A stretch of 64,000 bases of DNA from Cryoendolithus antarcticus (taxonomy: Eukaryota > Ascomycota > Dothideomycetes > Cladosporiales > Cladosporiaceae). The DNA lies in the NCBI GenBank assembly GCA_002077065.1, contig NAJO01000001.1, positions 1-64,000 on the forward strand, given 5' to 3'. Below are positions 42,360 through 52,016 of the stretch, piece by piece (the stretch's first letter is position 1; the number at the start of each line of letters is the position of its first letter). The notes under the pieces are model-generated. The model had not been told where the DNA came from. It saw nothing but the letters and a program-made list of their open reading frames with translations, and searched no databases. The position numbers were made by a program, and so were the translations under genes.

Positions 42360-42896
42360 TCACCCCAAATCATATATGCGCGTGTGAACCATCGTCTCCC
42401 TACTCCTCTCCCACTCCTCAGCCCTCTCAATCATCTCTTCAATCTCGGCGTCTGTCAGCGGCACATAATCATCCCACCCCGGACCGAAATCAAATTGCAC
42501 CATTCCTTCACACTGCACCAGATCGACCACGACATCACCTCTGATAGCCTCCAAAGTCGACTCGTCCAGATTCTCCACACTGTACCAGGTCCACAACCCG
42601 CTAGACGAAACGTATTTGACGTCCAACTCGAAGCCCGCGGCGATTCGGATGCGGGTTTTGTGCGCTTCGAATGTGATGCCGGGGTGGAGGAACACGTAGT
42701 AGGGCTCCGACGAGGCCACAAATGCTGCGCCGCAATTCACTAATGGCGCTTGATATGCTGGTACAAATGATGTAGGGTAGTGGAGTGCCTTGCGCCAGAT
42801 GATGTTGTCTTTATGCTTGACGTAGAGGGTGGCTGACAAGATAATGGAGACGTTGATGAGGATGGTCGTACCATGCCGCCGAAAGAAAGATGTCAT
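42360..42896 (-). CDS. Small membrane-anchored I9-like protein, copy 3
   Basis: 178 residues from the ATG at 42896 (MTSFFRRHG). Same plan as copy 2: short basic N-terminus, anchor (TILINVSIILSATLYV), KHKD, WRKALHYPTSFVPAYQAPLVNC linker region, then the domain YYVFLHPGITFEAHKTRI, GLWTWYSVENLD, STLEAIRGDVVVDLVQCE. It ends with an acidic helix (LTDAEIEEMIERAEEWERSRETM). Copies 2 and 3 are closer to each other than to copy 1. Confidence 0.68.
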   Translation of the reverse strand: MTSFFRRHGTTILINVSIILSATLYVKHKDNIIWRKALHYPTSFVPAYQAPLVNCGAAFVASSEPYYVFLHPGITFEAHKTRIRIAAGFELDVKYVSSSGLWTWYSVENLDESTLEAIRGDVVVDLVQCEGMVQFDFGPGWDDYVPLTDAEIEEMIERAEEWERSRETMVHTRIYDLG

Positions 42897-43233
42897 TGTG
42901 TGTCAATCAGTTGTCGTTCAGATGTCTACCTTACATTCAGGTGTGATAGGTCTCCAAGTGCTGATCAGAGCGATTTGCCAGTTGCTTGTACAGCCTGAGC
43001 TATGGACACCGTGGCCAGCTTGGTTGCAACGTGGCCAGACGATAAGCGGCATTGAGACGACCTCTGTATCCTTCGAAGTTTTGTTGAGAGTGGCCAGAGT
43101 CAATGGTATCATACGCTATGCTAGACTGCCAGAACGCCAGCCATGCTCCCGTTGAGACACGTTCCATGCCATGCTATAGTACAAGATTCGTCTGCGCGCA
43201 ATCAGAGTAAACCGACTTCGCGACCCTGGATGC
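42897..43233. other. Intergenic region upstream of copy 3
   Basis: 337 bases, containing the motif pair described separately. No gene. Confidence 0.4.
43026..43035 (-). promoter_or_regulatory. Shared upstream motif, copy 3
   Basis: GCAACGTGGC (plus strand) about 130 bp before the ATG of copy 3, with ACCGTGGCC at 43008-43016, spaced as before copy 2. Confidence 0.5.
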
Positions 43234-46200
43234 TCAGAACCCAAAGCTATCGAGAATGCTGCTCGCAGCAGGCTCATCGAACTGCGTCGGCTTCTCCTTT
43301 ACAACTGCCTGTCCACCCGCGGTAGCGGCAGCCTTCTTCGCCTTCATCTTCGCTAATATTTCAGCTGCTTTAGCTTCCCGTGCACTCTTCGCCGGGTCCT
43401 GGGGTGTAAGGCCCGCGGCGGGAGCATCAACTTTCTTCGCGGTAACGGGCGCAGCGTCGAAGTCATCGAGTAGACTTCTCGCCGGCGGCGCTGCTCTGTC
43501 CGCAGTTGCGACGAGCGGGTCCGTCTGACCTTCTTCTTTGCCCAGAAGCTTAGCCGGTGACTCATTTCTCTCGGCGATAGCATTGATATGCTGCTTTCCA
43601 TCATCATCAACATTATCGAGGCTGCGTTTTCCCGCCGGTACAAACTCCCACGTCTTCACGAGCTCCAGCGCCTGCAGCAGCAGCCCCTGTCGTCTCAGGA
43701 TCCTCGCTGATCGCAGGACAGCTTGATACTCCCACCCCTCCGCGCGAAGTCTTTCGCTCTTCTTGCCAGACTTCGTAGTCTTAAGCCTTAGATTCTCGTA
43801 TATCGTCAATGTCAACGGATCATCCTGCTGCCAGTATCTAGCTCTGGGCTTCAGGCCCTCCCTCAGCACCCTCATAGGCGCAATCAATGCCTTCGCGACT
43901 TCTGTTGGTTGCTGTAGCACAGTGTAACACCACGCCATACACCATCGACCTCCCTCATCCCTCGCGCTGGGCAAGACAGTACCTTCGACAAGCTCCCTGA
44001 GTACAGCGCTATCGTCACCAGCAAAACACCTCGCAACCCCAACAGCCAACCCCATATCTTCACACTGCCCAGCTAGCAACCTCACCGCACTTTTACAATC
44101 CCCAGCTAAAAGGAAGAAAGCAGCCGCGTACTCAAACCTTCGTTTCCCCATAAGCGCATAAGCGTTCTTCTTCGCCGCTGTGCGATTCTCCTCCACTGCA
44201 AAATCCCGTTTCAAGAAGTTAACAGTGGCGCGCTGCTCTTTGTTTCCCACTGCCACTCTCCACAACGCTAGTAACGTGCCCTTCTTGCGCAAGGCGAGGA
44301 AGTACAGCGCTGCTTTCGCGGGGTCGGGTGGGTATACAGAGCGGTAAGCGGACTGTGCTAAGCTCTCGAAGAGCTGGTCCAGGGAGGCTAGGGCTGAGCC
44401 TTCTGAGGCTGGGGCATGGAGCTCGCGGAGCCAGAGACTTAGACCGAGGGCGCGGGCTGTGATCGGGGCAAGAGGGGTGTGGTGGGCGACGAGGAGCTCG
44501 AGAAGAGGTTGTTGGGTTGTAGAGTAGGTAGCGAAGAGTATCTCGCGATAAGTCATTGGTGGGGCGGGAGGGACAGGAATGCGGTCGCCGTTCGTGAGCT
44601 TGACTTCTGAGGGTGATTGAACGGACGAGGCTTGGAGTGTGCGGAGCTTCCAGATGAAGAGATAGCGTAGGGCATTGGCGTCGAGGCTGCCGATGTGTTC
44701 TTGAACGTAGGCGATTGTTTCGAAGACGTGCTTGAGCTCCGTTTGCTCTGCGATCGAGGTCCGGGGCAGATCTATGATGTTCAACTGCGCCCTCAAGTCG
44801 CTGACGATGGTTATATCAATTCCACGAGTATCTGCACCCAACAATGTCGATGTCAAGCGGCTTGGCTCTTGCTCAAAAGTCGGATGCAGCACATCGCCCT
44901 CACCAAAGAATCGCAGTCTGTGTTCAAGCTTACGCAAGACTTGTATTGCAGCGTGCATGTGTCCACGTAGTGACATGTGTAGCAGAGAGTGCGGGTGCCA
45001 GATTGCCAGAGGCTGTTTGAGCAGCTGTGCCAGCCCTGCAGTCTCCGCACTCGTAGCTGGAGACAGATCTAGCCGATCGCGAAGCTCCTCGCCGAGTTGT
45101 TTACCTATGGTCACTCCACTAGAAACAAAGACTGAACTGCCCGCCGCTATAGCAAGTTGCTCTTCTTGCGCCCAGGCGATGCTTGAGATCACCAGCCCGA
45201 TGCCGGTGATCGAGATAGACTTGATATGCTGCCACGTGCGACGCTCTTCTGTGCCGTGCGGCTCATAGTGAGCTTCTGTCATGACATCGACACTCTCATA
45301 GTAGCTGATCGCGAGAAGGCTGCGCGTACCGCCAGTGCCCGACGAAGCTGTCGAGAATTGCACCTGCCGCACGTTACTCTCGAGCCGTTGTCGATGCTCC
45401 ACAAAGCCGTCCTTCAGATCAACGATTACGAGCTCGTTGCCAGCATCACCCACAAGGGCCGCATGTGAAGCTATCGCATCAAAGACAGTCGCACCCCTGA
45501 CCCCACTGTGGAACACGAGGCCAGGCTCCTCGGAAGACTCAACCTGGTCCAAGAAGTGCATCGAGCTCATGTCTCGCCGGTATACGATACCATTCCCATC
45601 GACACATACGGCTCTGACCCACCGCGGTTTCCTAGGATGCACCACGACTCTCGTGTGTGACCATGATTGCGTTGAGCTGATTTTCGGATCCAGGATGGCC
45701 ACGCGGCGTGCATCTGCGGCAGATATCTTGACGGAACTCTGATCGTGGTCTCTCGGAGCTGCTATGACCATGAGCCAGGCGCCACGCCCATCATAGCATA
45801 GATACACAGGTCCACTCGCAGGTTCGTCTCTCATGCGCGGCAGCAGAAGTATCTGCACAGAAGTAGGATATAGGCTGTGTTCATTGCGCGCGCCTATCGC
45901 TTTGCCATCCGCGTCGAAGCATGCAACAAACTTGGCAGTAAGAGCGATCACAGCCAGATTGTCTCGTCCAGTGGCCGCGATTCTGAGCCACAGGTCTGCC
46001 GTCTGCTGCTTAGTATCCAGTGCGTGACACGTAGCACGCCTTCCACCCTCGCTGGAGTCTCGGCCAGCGACAATCTGCCACCAGCCACGATCGGTCCAAG
46101 CGACAACCTCATCACCCTCGATGCTTCTCGAGAGGCCAGAGACCTCCTCTGGGACACCGCCCCAATCAGCGACTCTTTGCAGTCGCTCCCCACCAGCAGA

Positions 46201-47559
46201 TCCAGGGCTGAACAAACCCTCTACGCCTCCTTTCCACCACTGCACCATTCCTTCGAAGCCATGCACGAGGACATTCACCTCGTCTCCCTCTACCCAGCAA
46301 TCGAACCTCACGTTCTCCCCGTCTTCCAGTCTGATCCCCAGGTCCTCAGTGTGCGCAATGTGGAACACTTCGCCAGCAGGAGCTGACTTGGAAGGTGTGC
46401 TCGGACGTCGCTGTCGTTGTCCGGGGGAGGTAAAACCCCAAGCTGACATTCTACCTCGTCCATCGAGGGCAACCACGACATCCGGGTGTTTTGATCGGAG
46501 GTCCTTGAGATGTTCCTGGGCGTGGGTAGGCTTTGATAGAGCTGTCTTACCTAGAGCTGCTGTAATGGCGGAGGAAAGGGATCCAGACGTCAAGAGGAAG
46601 GCATAACGAGCAGGAGGGGTGGGAAGACCCGTGTCTGTGTTCTTCAGTATAGGCGATGACGGGATCGCGCCCACCAGATCGGCACTCGTGTGCAACGTCA
46701 GTATATCCACATCCTGATGGCCTCCTGTCTTCCAAACCCTTATCACGCCATCCGTGCAGAAGGTGTGCAACACCTCGAGTTCCTCATCGTGCCGCACACT
46801 ATAGACACTTCCTCTTCTCTCGCCGAGGTCATCCACTTCCAGCACCGCAGGATCCGATCTCCGCCACTCCAGATGCGTGACCATGCCTGGGTGAGGCAGA
46901 TACGCATAATCAAACAAAGCGTCCTCGAACGACAGCCGCCGCCAGATTTTCACAAGCCGGTCGCGGAGACCACAGGTCGCAATGAGACTCGCGCTCGGGC
47001 TGAATGCCGCATACGCCACAGGCGAGGCCAGTTCCTTCGTCCATAACGGTACCCTCTCTTCCAGCTCCTTCAGCGTCGCTGTCGAGTTTACACGCGAGCT
47101 CTCTCCGCTTCCTTCGACTGTCGAAAAGAGACTCAGCCTCTTACTCCCACCGACCAGCACCTCCCCCTCATTGCCCCAGCTCAGCGTCCTCGCCTCGTCC
47201 TCCTCGTCTTCCTGCTTCAACACCAACGCCTTGCACCAGCTCACGCGATTCTCTTCACCTGTAACAGGCTCCAGGATCCATACGTCTCCCTTCCCGGCTA
47301 CGGCGATCCTGCCACTGCCATTCCCCAGCCCATCGCTCGACTTCTCCGCTTCGACAGCTACCAGCTCATCCTCAAATGTCAGGGCTTGAACAAGCTCCGT
47401 CGCGTCGCGCAGGATATTGAGTTGCCGGCCGGAGATGTAGAGGATGTAGCGTTTCCAGCGGTAGGTCAGGGTCGTGAGGGCTTGGAGGGAGGGTGTCGGC
47501 GATCCGGGAGCGATGTGAGAGAAGGTACGAGGCGCAACTCCGGGGGATAGGGAAGGCAT
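43234..47559 (-). CDS. rav1: RAVE complex subunit 1 (Rav1/DmX-like), V-ATPase assembly
   Basis: 1,441 residues as one open frame. Rav1 is the scaffold of RAVE, which reassembles V1 with Vo of the vacuolar proton pump after glucose return. The N-terminal part holds WD40-type repeats (for example AYAAFSPSASLIATCGLRDRL then VKIWRRLSF, and HTFCTDGVIRVWKTGG). The middle carries the Rav1p C-terminal domain: AIWHPHSLLHMSLRGHMHAA, SVYPPDPAKAALYFLALRKK, TLLALWRV and NFLKRDF, followed by EYAAAFFLLAGDCKSAVRLL. The tail is low-complexity Lys/Ala-rich and ends SSILDSFGF. Length is close to fungal Rav1. Small in-frame introns cannot be excluded. Confidence 0.92.
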   Translation of the reverse strand: MPSLSPGVAPRTFSHIAPGSPTPSLQALTTLTYRWKRYILYISGRQLNILRDATELVQALTFEDELVAVEAEKSSDGLGNGSGRIAVAGKGDVWILEPVTGEENRVSWCKALVLKQEDEEDEARTLSWGNEGEVLVGGSKRLSLFSTVEGSGESSRVNSTATLKELEERVPLWTKELASPVAYAAFSPSASLIATCGLRDRLVKIWRRLSFEDALFDYAYLPHPGMVTHLEWRRSDPAVLEVDDLGERRGSVYSVRHDEELEVLHTFCTDGVIRVWKTGGHQDVDILTLHTSADLVGAIPSSPILKNTDTGLPTPPARYAFLLTSGSLSSAITAALGKTALSKPTHAQEHLKDLRSKHPDVVVALDGRGRMSAWGFTSPGQRQRRPSTPSKSAPAGEVFHIAHTEDLGIRLEDGENVRFDCWVEGDEVNVLVHGFEGMVQWWKGGVEGLFSPGSAGGERLQRVADWGGVPEEVSGLSRSIEGDEVVAWTDRGWWQIVAGRDSSEGGRRATCHALDTKQQTADLWLRIAATGRDNLAVIALTAKFVACFDADGKAIGARNEHSLYPTSVQILLLPRMRDEPASGPVYLCYDGRGAWLMVIAAPRDHDQSSVKISAADARRVAILDPKISSTQSWSHTRVVVHPRKPRWVRAVCVDGNGIVYRRDMSSMHFLDQVESSEEPGLVFHSGVRGATVFDAIASHAALVGDAGNELVIVDLKDGFVEHRQRLESNVRQVQFSTASSGTGGTRSLLAISYYESVDVMTEAHYEPHGTEERRTWQHIKSISITGIGLVISSIAWAQEEQLAIAAGSSVFVSSGVTIGKQLGEELRDRLDLSPATSAETAGLAQLLKQPLAIWHPHSLLHMSLRGHMHAAIQVLRKLEHRLRFFGEGDVLHPTFEQEPSRLTSTLLGADTRGIDITIVSDLRAQLNIIDLPRTSIAEQTELKHVFETIAYVQEHIGSLDANALRYLFIWKLRTLQASSVQSPSEVKLTNGDRIPVPPAPPMTYREILFATYSTTQQPLLELLVAHHTPLAPITARALGLSLWLRELHAPASEGSALASLDQLFESLAQSAYRSVYPPDPAKAALYFLALRKKGTLLALWRVAVGNKEQRATVNFLKRDFAVEENRTAAKKNAYALMGKRRFEYAAAFFLLAGDCKSAVRLLAGQCEDMGLAVGVARCFAGDDSAVLRELVEGTVLPSARDEGGRWCMAWCYTVLQQPTEVAKALIAPMRVLREGLKPRARYWQQDDPLTLTIYENLRLKTTKSGKKSERLRAEGWEYQAVLRSARILRRQGLLLQALELVKTWEFVPAGKRSLDNVDDDGKQHINAIAERNESPAKLLGKEEGQTDPLVATADRAAPPARSLLDDFDAAPVTAKKVDAPAAGLTPQDPAKSAREAKAAEILAKMKAKKAAATAGGQAVVKEKPTQFDEPAASSILDSFGF

Positions 47560-48131
47560 GGCAGAGATGTTATCGATATAGAGGCATTGGCAGTGAAATG
47601 CAGCGGTAGATGAGTGGATTGACGAGCCTGTTAGGGCATCGAGTTCGCGTGTTGTTGGAGCTGGAGCGAATCATGCGCCTCGCGTAGGACTATGAGTGGT
47701 ATCCTCGGCGCTGTAATGCGACATTAAGTACTGTACAGTCGCTATCTGTTAACAATGACAGCATCCATGCACCATGCGGACATGAGGTCTCACATGCTCA
47801 GCCCTTACTGGTTGATGATGTCGGCAAACTAGCATTGGGACTCCGACTTACAGGTTTGAGAAGTACCGTCGTAAGTAAACTCTCCAGCACGCAGATCAAT
47901 GCTCAAGCCGGGATCGCCGTGGATATGACCGATGTCGGTGAGGGGAAGCTATGAGTTGCACCGAGATGCATTGGAATAATTAAAGTAGGTGGCATAGCAG
48001 GGCTGCCAATCTAGAGCCCTTCGACATGATGTAGCCTTCCACTCCTTCCTGCGAAGCTCTACATCGCCCACAAGTTCGAGCCTTCTGTGGACTCATCTTG
48101 TATTGCCCGCATTCCCCCATCATCAGCAACA
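47560..48131. other. Divergent promoter region of rav1 and leu2
   Basis: 572 bases with no coding frame of interest. I found no clean Leu3-type CCGG-N4-CCGG site. Confidence 0.45.
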
Positions 48132-49253
48132 ATGCCCCACATCCTCGTCCTCCCGGGCGACCACATTGGCCCCGAAGTCGTCCACGAAGCTCTCAAGCTC
48201 TTGCCCCTGATCACAGCTTCCACCGGCGTAGAATTCACCCTCGACCACGACCTCTGCGGCGGCGCATCTCTTGATGCCCACAACGACTCCGTCACCGAAG
48301 CCGTGCTGAAGAAGTGCACCGAGGCCGACGCAGTCTTCTTCGGCAGCGCAGGCGGGCCGGAATGGGGCACACGACAACCGAATCCAGAGAGCGGATTGTT
48401 GAGGATCAGGGCGAGGATGGAGATATTCGCAAATCTCAGGCCGTGTTACTTTGCGAGTGAAGCTTTGGTGGGGAGGAGTCCGATCAAGGAGGAGATCGTT
48501 CGCGGAGTGGATTTCATGCTCATCCGGGAGAATTGCGGGGGAGCTTATTTCGGGAAGAAGATCGAGGAGGAAGACTATGGGTGTGATCCTTGGGAGTACT
48601 CGCGAAAAGAGATCGAGAGAGTTGCCAGAGTAGCGGGCGCGCTTGCGATGCAGACCAGCCCGCCGACGCAAGTGACGAGCGCGGACAAAGCGAATGTGCT
48701 TGCTAGCTCGAGGGTCTGGCGGAGGATCGTAACAGAGGTGTTCGAAAGGGAGTTCCCTGAGGTGAGACTGCAGCATCAGCTAGCGGACAGCTTGGCGATG
48801 ATGATGATCACGCAGCCGACACGGTGGAATGGGATCATCCTGACCGACAACACATTCGGCGACATCTTGAGTGACGAGGCGGGCGGGTTGACGGGGAGTC
48901 TGGGGCTGTTACCGAGTGCATCGCTCGCGGGTCCACCAGGTGGAAAACTGGGTCAGAATAGCGTTGGTGGTGCTCGTGGTCTGTACGAGCCTGTGCATGG
49001 TAGTGCGCCAGACATCTCGGGCAAAGGCCTAGCGAACCCTGTAGCTCAAGTGCTGAGCTTAGCTATGATGCTGCGATACTCGTTCAACATGCACAAAGAG
49101 GCAGAGATCGTCGAGAAAGCAGTGGCGAGGGTGCTGGACACCAAAGGGGCGGGAGGGTTGGAGATCCGGACAGGTGATCTCGGTGGCAAAGCCGGCACCA
49201 AGGAGATGAGTGAGGCCATCCAGAGTGAGGTCAAGCGGATGTTGGGGCTGTAG
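48132..49253 (+). CDS. leu2: 3-isopropylmalate dehydrogenase (LEU2 family)
   Basis: 373 residues from the ATG at 48132 (A at -3). The enzyme oxidises and decarboxylates 3-isopropylmalate in leucine synthesis. Seen: VLPGDHIGPEVV, GSAGGPEWG, the substrate loop LLRIRARMEIFANLRP, RENCGGAYFG, the catalytic Lys in SADKANVL, LADSLAMMM and TLSPLDNTFGDILSDEAG-like metal-binding Asp residues in TDNTFGDILSDEA, plus the NAD-specific HGSAPDISGKGLANP. Between RENCGGAYFG and SADKANVL the sequence differs from the usual LEU2 (MQTSPPTQVTSADK instead of a PLPIWSLDK-like stretch). It may therefore be the second paralog (leu2B type) found in many fungi. Confidence 0.9.
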   Translation: MPHILVLPGDHIGPEVVHEALKLLPLITASTGVEFTLDHDLCGGASLDAHNDSVTEAVLKKCTEADAVFFGSAGGPEWGTRQPNPESGLLRIRARMEIFANLRPCYFASEALVGRSPIKEEIVRGVDFMLIRENCGGAYFGKKIEEEDYGCDPWEYSRKEIERVARVAGALAMQTSPPTQVTSADKANVLASSRVWRRIVTEVFEREFPEVRLQHQLADSLAMMMITQPTRWNGIILTDNTFGDILSDEAGGLTGSLGLLPSASLAGPPGGKLGQNSVGGARGLYEPVHGSAPDISGKGLANPVAQVLSLAMMLRYSFNMHKEAEIVEKAVARVLDTKGAGGLEIRTGDLGGKAGTKEMSEAIQSEVKRMLGL

Positions 49254-49266
49254 ATATTACCAGTCC

Positions 49267-50184
49267 TCAGCTGTCCTTGCCCTTCCTTCCACCCAGCCGC
49301 TTCCTCAACGTTCCCACCATCTTCGAAAACCAGAAGAAGTTCAAGCCAGTCAGTGCGGTGTTGGCAAGCAGATACGTCCCGAATAAGAGCTCCGGCACCG
49401 GTCCAGCTCTCCAAGCCGACAGCATGTCTTGGGTGAGTAGCCAAGTCTGATACGTTCCCCAGACCAGTCTACATCCGAAGAACGTTCCCACAAGCGCTAC
49501 GCCGTTGTAGACTTGCAAGTCGGAGGGCTCCTCTTCAGGGGTAGGCGAGAGCTTATTGAGCATCCAGTGCAGATTCAGGAAAGGCGTAGACAACTCATAC
49601 AGCACAAAGTTGACGCCGTAGTAGTTGCCAAATGGTCGCTGTACACCTCCTGTCAGCCAATTCGTTCCAACTTCGTCCTCGTGCACCATGCAGAATATAC
49701 ATACGAATCCTATCATCGTTACGACAAACGCAGCCACCGCATGCATGAGGGCCGTAGGGCCATACATATCAACCCACCTCGCACTAATCAAGATATCCCA
49801 CAGAAAGTAGCCAGCAGCCCAGGCCTGCACCTTCCCTGCCGCAGGACTGTAACCCCATAATCTCGTCTCCCAAGTACTCCCTACTCTCGTTGGGTCTGAA
49901 GCTATCACCCGCAGCGCCGCGGTGCAGATGAAGACCGCTTGCACGAGGCCTGTAACGCGAGTGTCCCAGTTCAGGCGCGTTTTGAGCGGGAATGAAGGGT
50001 AGGATTTTGGGGCTAGTTGGCGGGAGAGGGGCGGAGAGATGAGGGAGAAGAGGGTTTGGTAGGTCAGGGCGCTGAGGAGGAGGGCGTTGGCGTGGAGGGG
50101 GAGGGTGTGCAGGTGAAGGGCGCGGGAGAGGCCGAGGGACCAGGGGGCGCGGGAGAGGGGGAGAGGGGAGGTGGAGGTCGCCAT
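49267..50184 (-). CDS. TLC-domain multipass membrane protein
   Basis: Modelled as complement(join(49267..49638,49705..50184)), 283 residues. The frame is open through 49639-49704, but that segment looks like a 66-nt in-frame intron (GTATGT donor, CTGAC branch, TACAG acceptor). Removal gives MIGF|RPFGNYYGVNF, which fits the TLC family (TMEM56/TLCD4-like), where this region reads RPF.NYY. Several hydrophobic segments follow one another, with LLYELSTPFLNLHW as the signature. TLC proteins act in lipid sensing or membrane lipid composition; ceramide-synthase catalysis is not implied because the double-His motif is absent. The ATG at 50184 (G at -3) was chosen because the frame further upstream starts with GTG. 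The stop lies 13 bp from that of leu2 (convergent). Confidence 0.8.
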   Translation of the reverse strand: MATSTSPLPLSRAPWSLGLSRALHLHTLPLHANALLLSALTYQTLFSLISPPLSRQLAPKSYPSFPLKTRLNWDTRVTGLVQAVFICTAALRVIASDPTRVGSTWETRLWGYSPAAGKVQAWAAGYFLWDILISARWVDMYGPTALMHAVAAFVVTMIGFVCIFCMVHEDEVGTNWLTGGVQRPFGNYYGVNFVLYELSTPFLNLHWMLNKLSPTPEEEPSDLQVYNGVALVGTFFGCRLVWGTYQTWLLTQDMLSAWRAGPVPELLFGTYLLANTALTGLNFFWFSKMVGTLRKRLGGRKGKDS

Positions 50185-50440
50185 GGCCAGGGTGGAGAGA
50201 TTCCGGGATGAGAGGTAAAGTAGAAGCAGGAGCTCCACGTGGGTGAAGCCAATGGTTCTGTGATAGATCTCGGGAGATTGAGAGGCCGAGGGGCCGAGAT
50301 CTGATGGCCTTGGCAGAGTGACTAAGTGCTTGGGGTCAGTCTAGACTACAGACATTGGCGTTTGAGGCAGACCGGGTTCATAGCCTGCTAGGCCACGTCA
50401 AAGACAACTCGGGAGAAAAGGCAGTTTCCTGGCTACCGCG

Positions 50441-51214
50441 ATGACAGCGATTGGAGACTCGCCCATGTCTGGCACCGCGCCGCCGTCCAAAGCAGCCAAA
50501 CTCTCCGAGCGCGAGCGGAACAGGGAGAACCAGCGGAGGCTTCGCGAGCGGCGAAAGGGATATACGCAGGAACTTGAGGGGAGGTTGCAGGCGCTGGAGA
50601 AGAAGGGCATCCAGGCGACGGAGGTGGTGCAACAGGCTGCGCGGACGGTCGTGGAAGAGAACCGGGCATTGCGCCAGCTGCTTGCGAGCAAGGGCATATC
50701 GAACGCAGAGGTGGACGAGTGGGTCAGGGGAGGGTCGAGCAGCGTAGTCAGTAACGGAGAGCAAATCTACGAGAAGATCGCGATCTCGAGATACGAACCA
50801 GCTGTGCAGGCGCAACCAACACCAGCACCTGTCCCACAGATCCAGGACACACGGCAATCAACACGCTACAGCCACAGCCCGCACGACTCCGCGATCAGCA
50901 CGCAGTCCGCTCCTTACAGCAATCCGAACATTCAGCCGGATTTGGACGCGCATGTGTACGTTCCGCCAACACCAACCGAGTACCCCGATCCAATGGCCGA
51001 GCGTTATCGCAGCAGCGGGTGCGGTACTTCGAGTCGTGCAGGCGAAGAGACGAGGAAGCGAAATTGCGATGAGATGGACTGCGAGGAGGCTGCAAGGATT
51101 ATTACGACGCTGAGAGGGGAGGAGGATCCGGAGGCTGTGTGGCCGTCGCTAGGATGCAGTAGTGCGAAGCGGACGACTGTGAAGAACTCGGTGCTGATGT
51201 CACTTGCTGGATGA
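50441..51214 (+). CDS. bZIP transcription factor
   Basis: 257 residues starting MTAIGDSPMSG. The basic region ERERNRENQRRLRERRKGYTQELE holds the N-x2-RR-x-R-x-RR pattern of fungal bZIPs. It is followed by a leucine-zipper-like heptad stretch (LEGRLQALEKKG... VEENRALRQLL). The rest is Pro/Gln/Ser-rich, probably activation or regulatory sequence, with a C-terminal acidic helix (EMDCEEAARIITTL). Fungal proteins of this shape often regulate stress or secondary metabolism. The target is unknown. Confidence 0.85.
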   Translation: MTAIGDSPMSGTAPPSKAAKLSERERNRENQRRLRERRKGYTQELEGRLQALEKKGIQATEVVQQAARTVVEENRALRQLLASKGISNAEVDEWVRGGSSSVVSNGEQIYEKIAISRYEPAVQAQPTPAPVPQIQDTRQSTRYSHSPHDSAISTQSAPYSNPNIQPDLDAHVYVPPTPTEYPDPMAERYRSSGCGTSSRAGEETRKRNCDEMDCEEAARIITTLRGEEDPEAVWPSLGCSSAKRTTVKNSVLMSLAG

Positions 51215-52016
51215 GAGATCACTGGACACGAATGCTCTCACATGTGGAGATGTCCCATTGTGCGATGCTGACACGACTCGACGACGCTGTCTGGCGGAAC
51301 ACCGTTTCTTTGCACCGAGAAAACACAATACAGGCACGGACCCTTGACGTCGTTGTCGACATTTGTCGTAAAGTCGAGGTTCAAATAAGAAAGTCGACAG
51401 CCGCTAGCTTGCGCTCAAACGAGCCAGTGAGCTCGCGGCGACGAGGGCGATTCTGCGAGGAATCAGCGTCGCAGGCAGTGAATGTGTGGAAGGAGCGATC
51501 TAGGGAGTCTGATTTGAGCGTGGTCTGAGATACTGGACCTGTGCTCGCAATGCTACCCTACAATTCAGCTATGATGGATGAACAAAGACGGCGGACAGCT
51601 GCTCCGGCTTTCGACAGCTCTGAGGCTTGCTGTGCCGGGCGGTGTGCAAGCCGGCAATGCTTCCCTGGTCGTCAGAGAGCAAATTCAGGGCTTCAGTGGC
51701 TGCTCCTCGCGCCGAATGCAAGAGCTCCTTTGACGCAGGAGAGCCCGTATCTCGAGGATGCCGCGACATGTCTTTTGCCTAGTGCGCGATCGAGAAACGA
51801 CAGGGCACTTGGTATCCAGGACACAAGGCACGAGCAGTAGATATGGCTCAAGGGAGACAAGTAGCGGCCGCCAAAGCCATCGCACAAAGAAGTGTATAAT
51901 GTACATTTATTTGTCTACATCACGGAATTCCTGTGTGCTATGCTCCTTCGCTATGCAATGCCATGCAGACGCACCATACTCATAACGTGCTGACCGCAGC
52001 ATGTCGTAAGGCGGTC
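51215..52016. other. Gene-free region
   Basis: About 800 bases between the bZIP gene and the 3' end of the ArsH-like gene. Several short frames but none protein-like. Confidence 0.4.
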
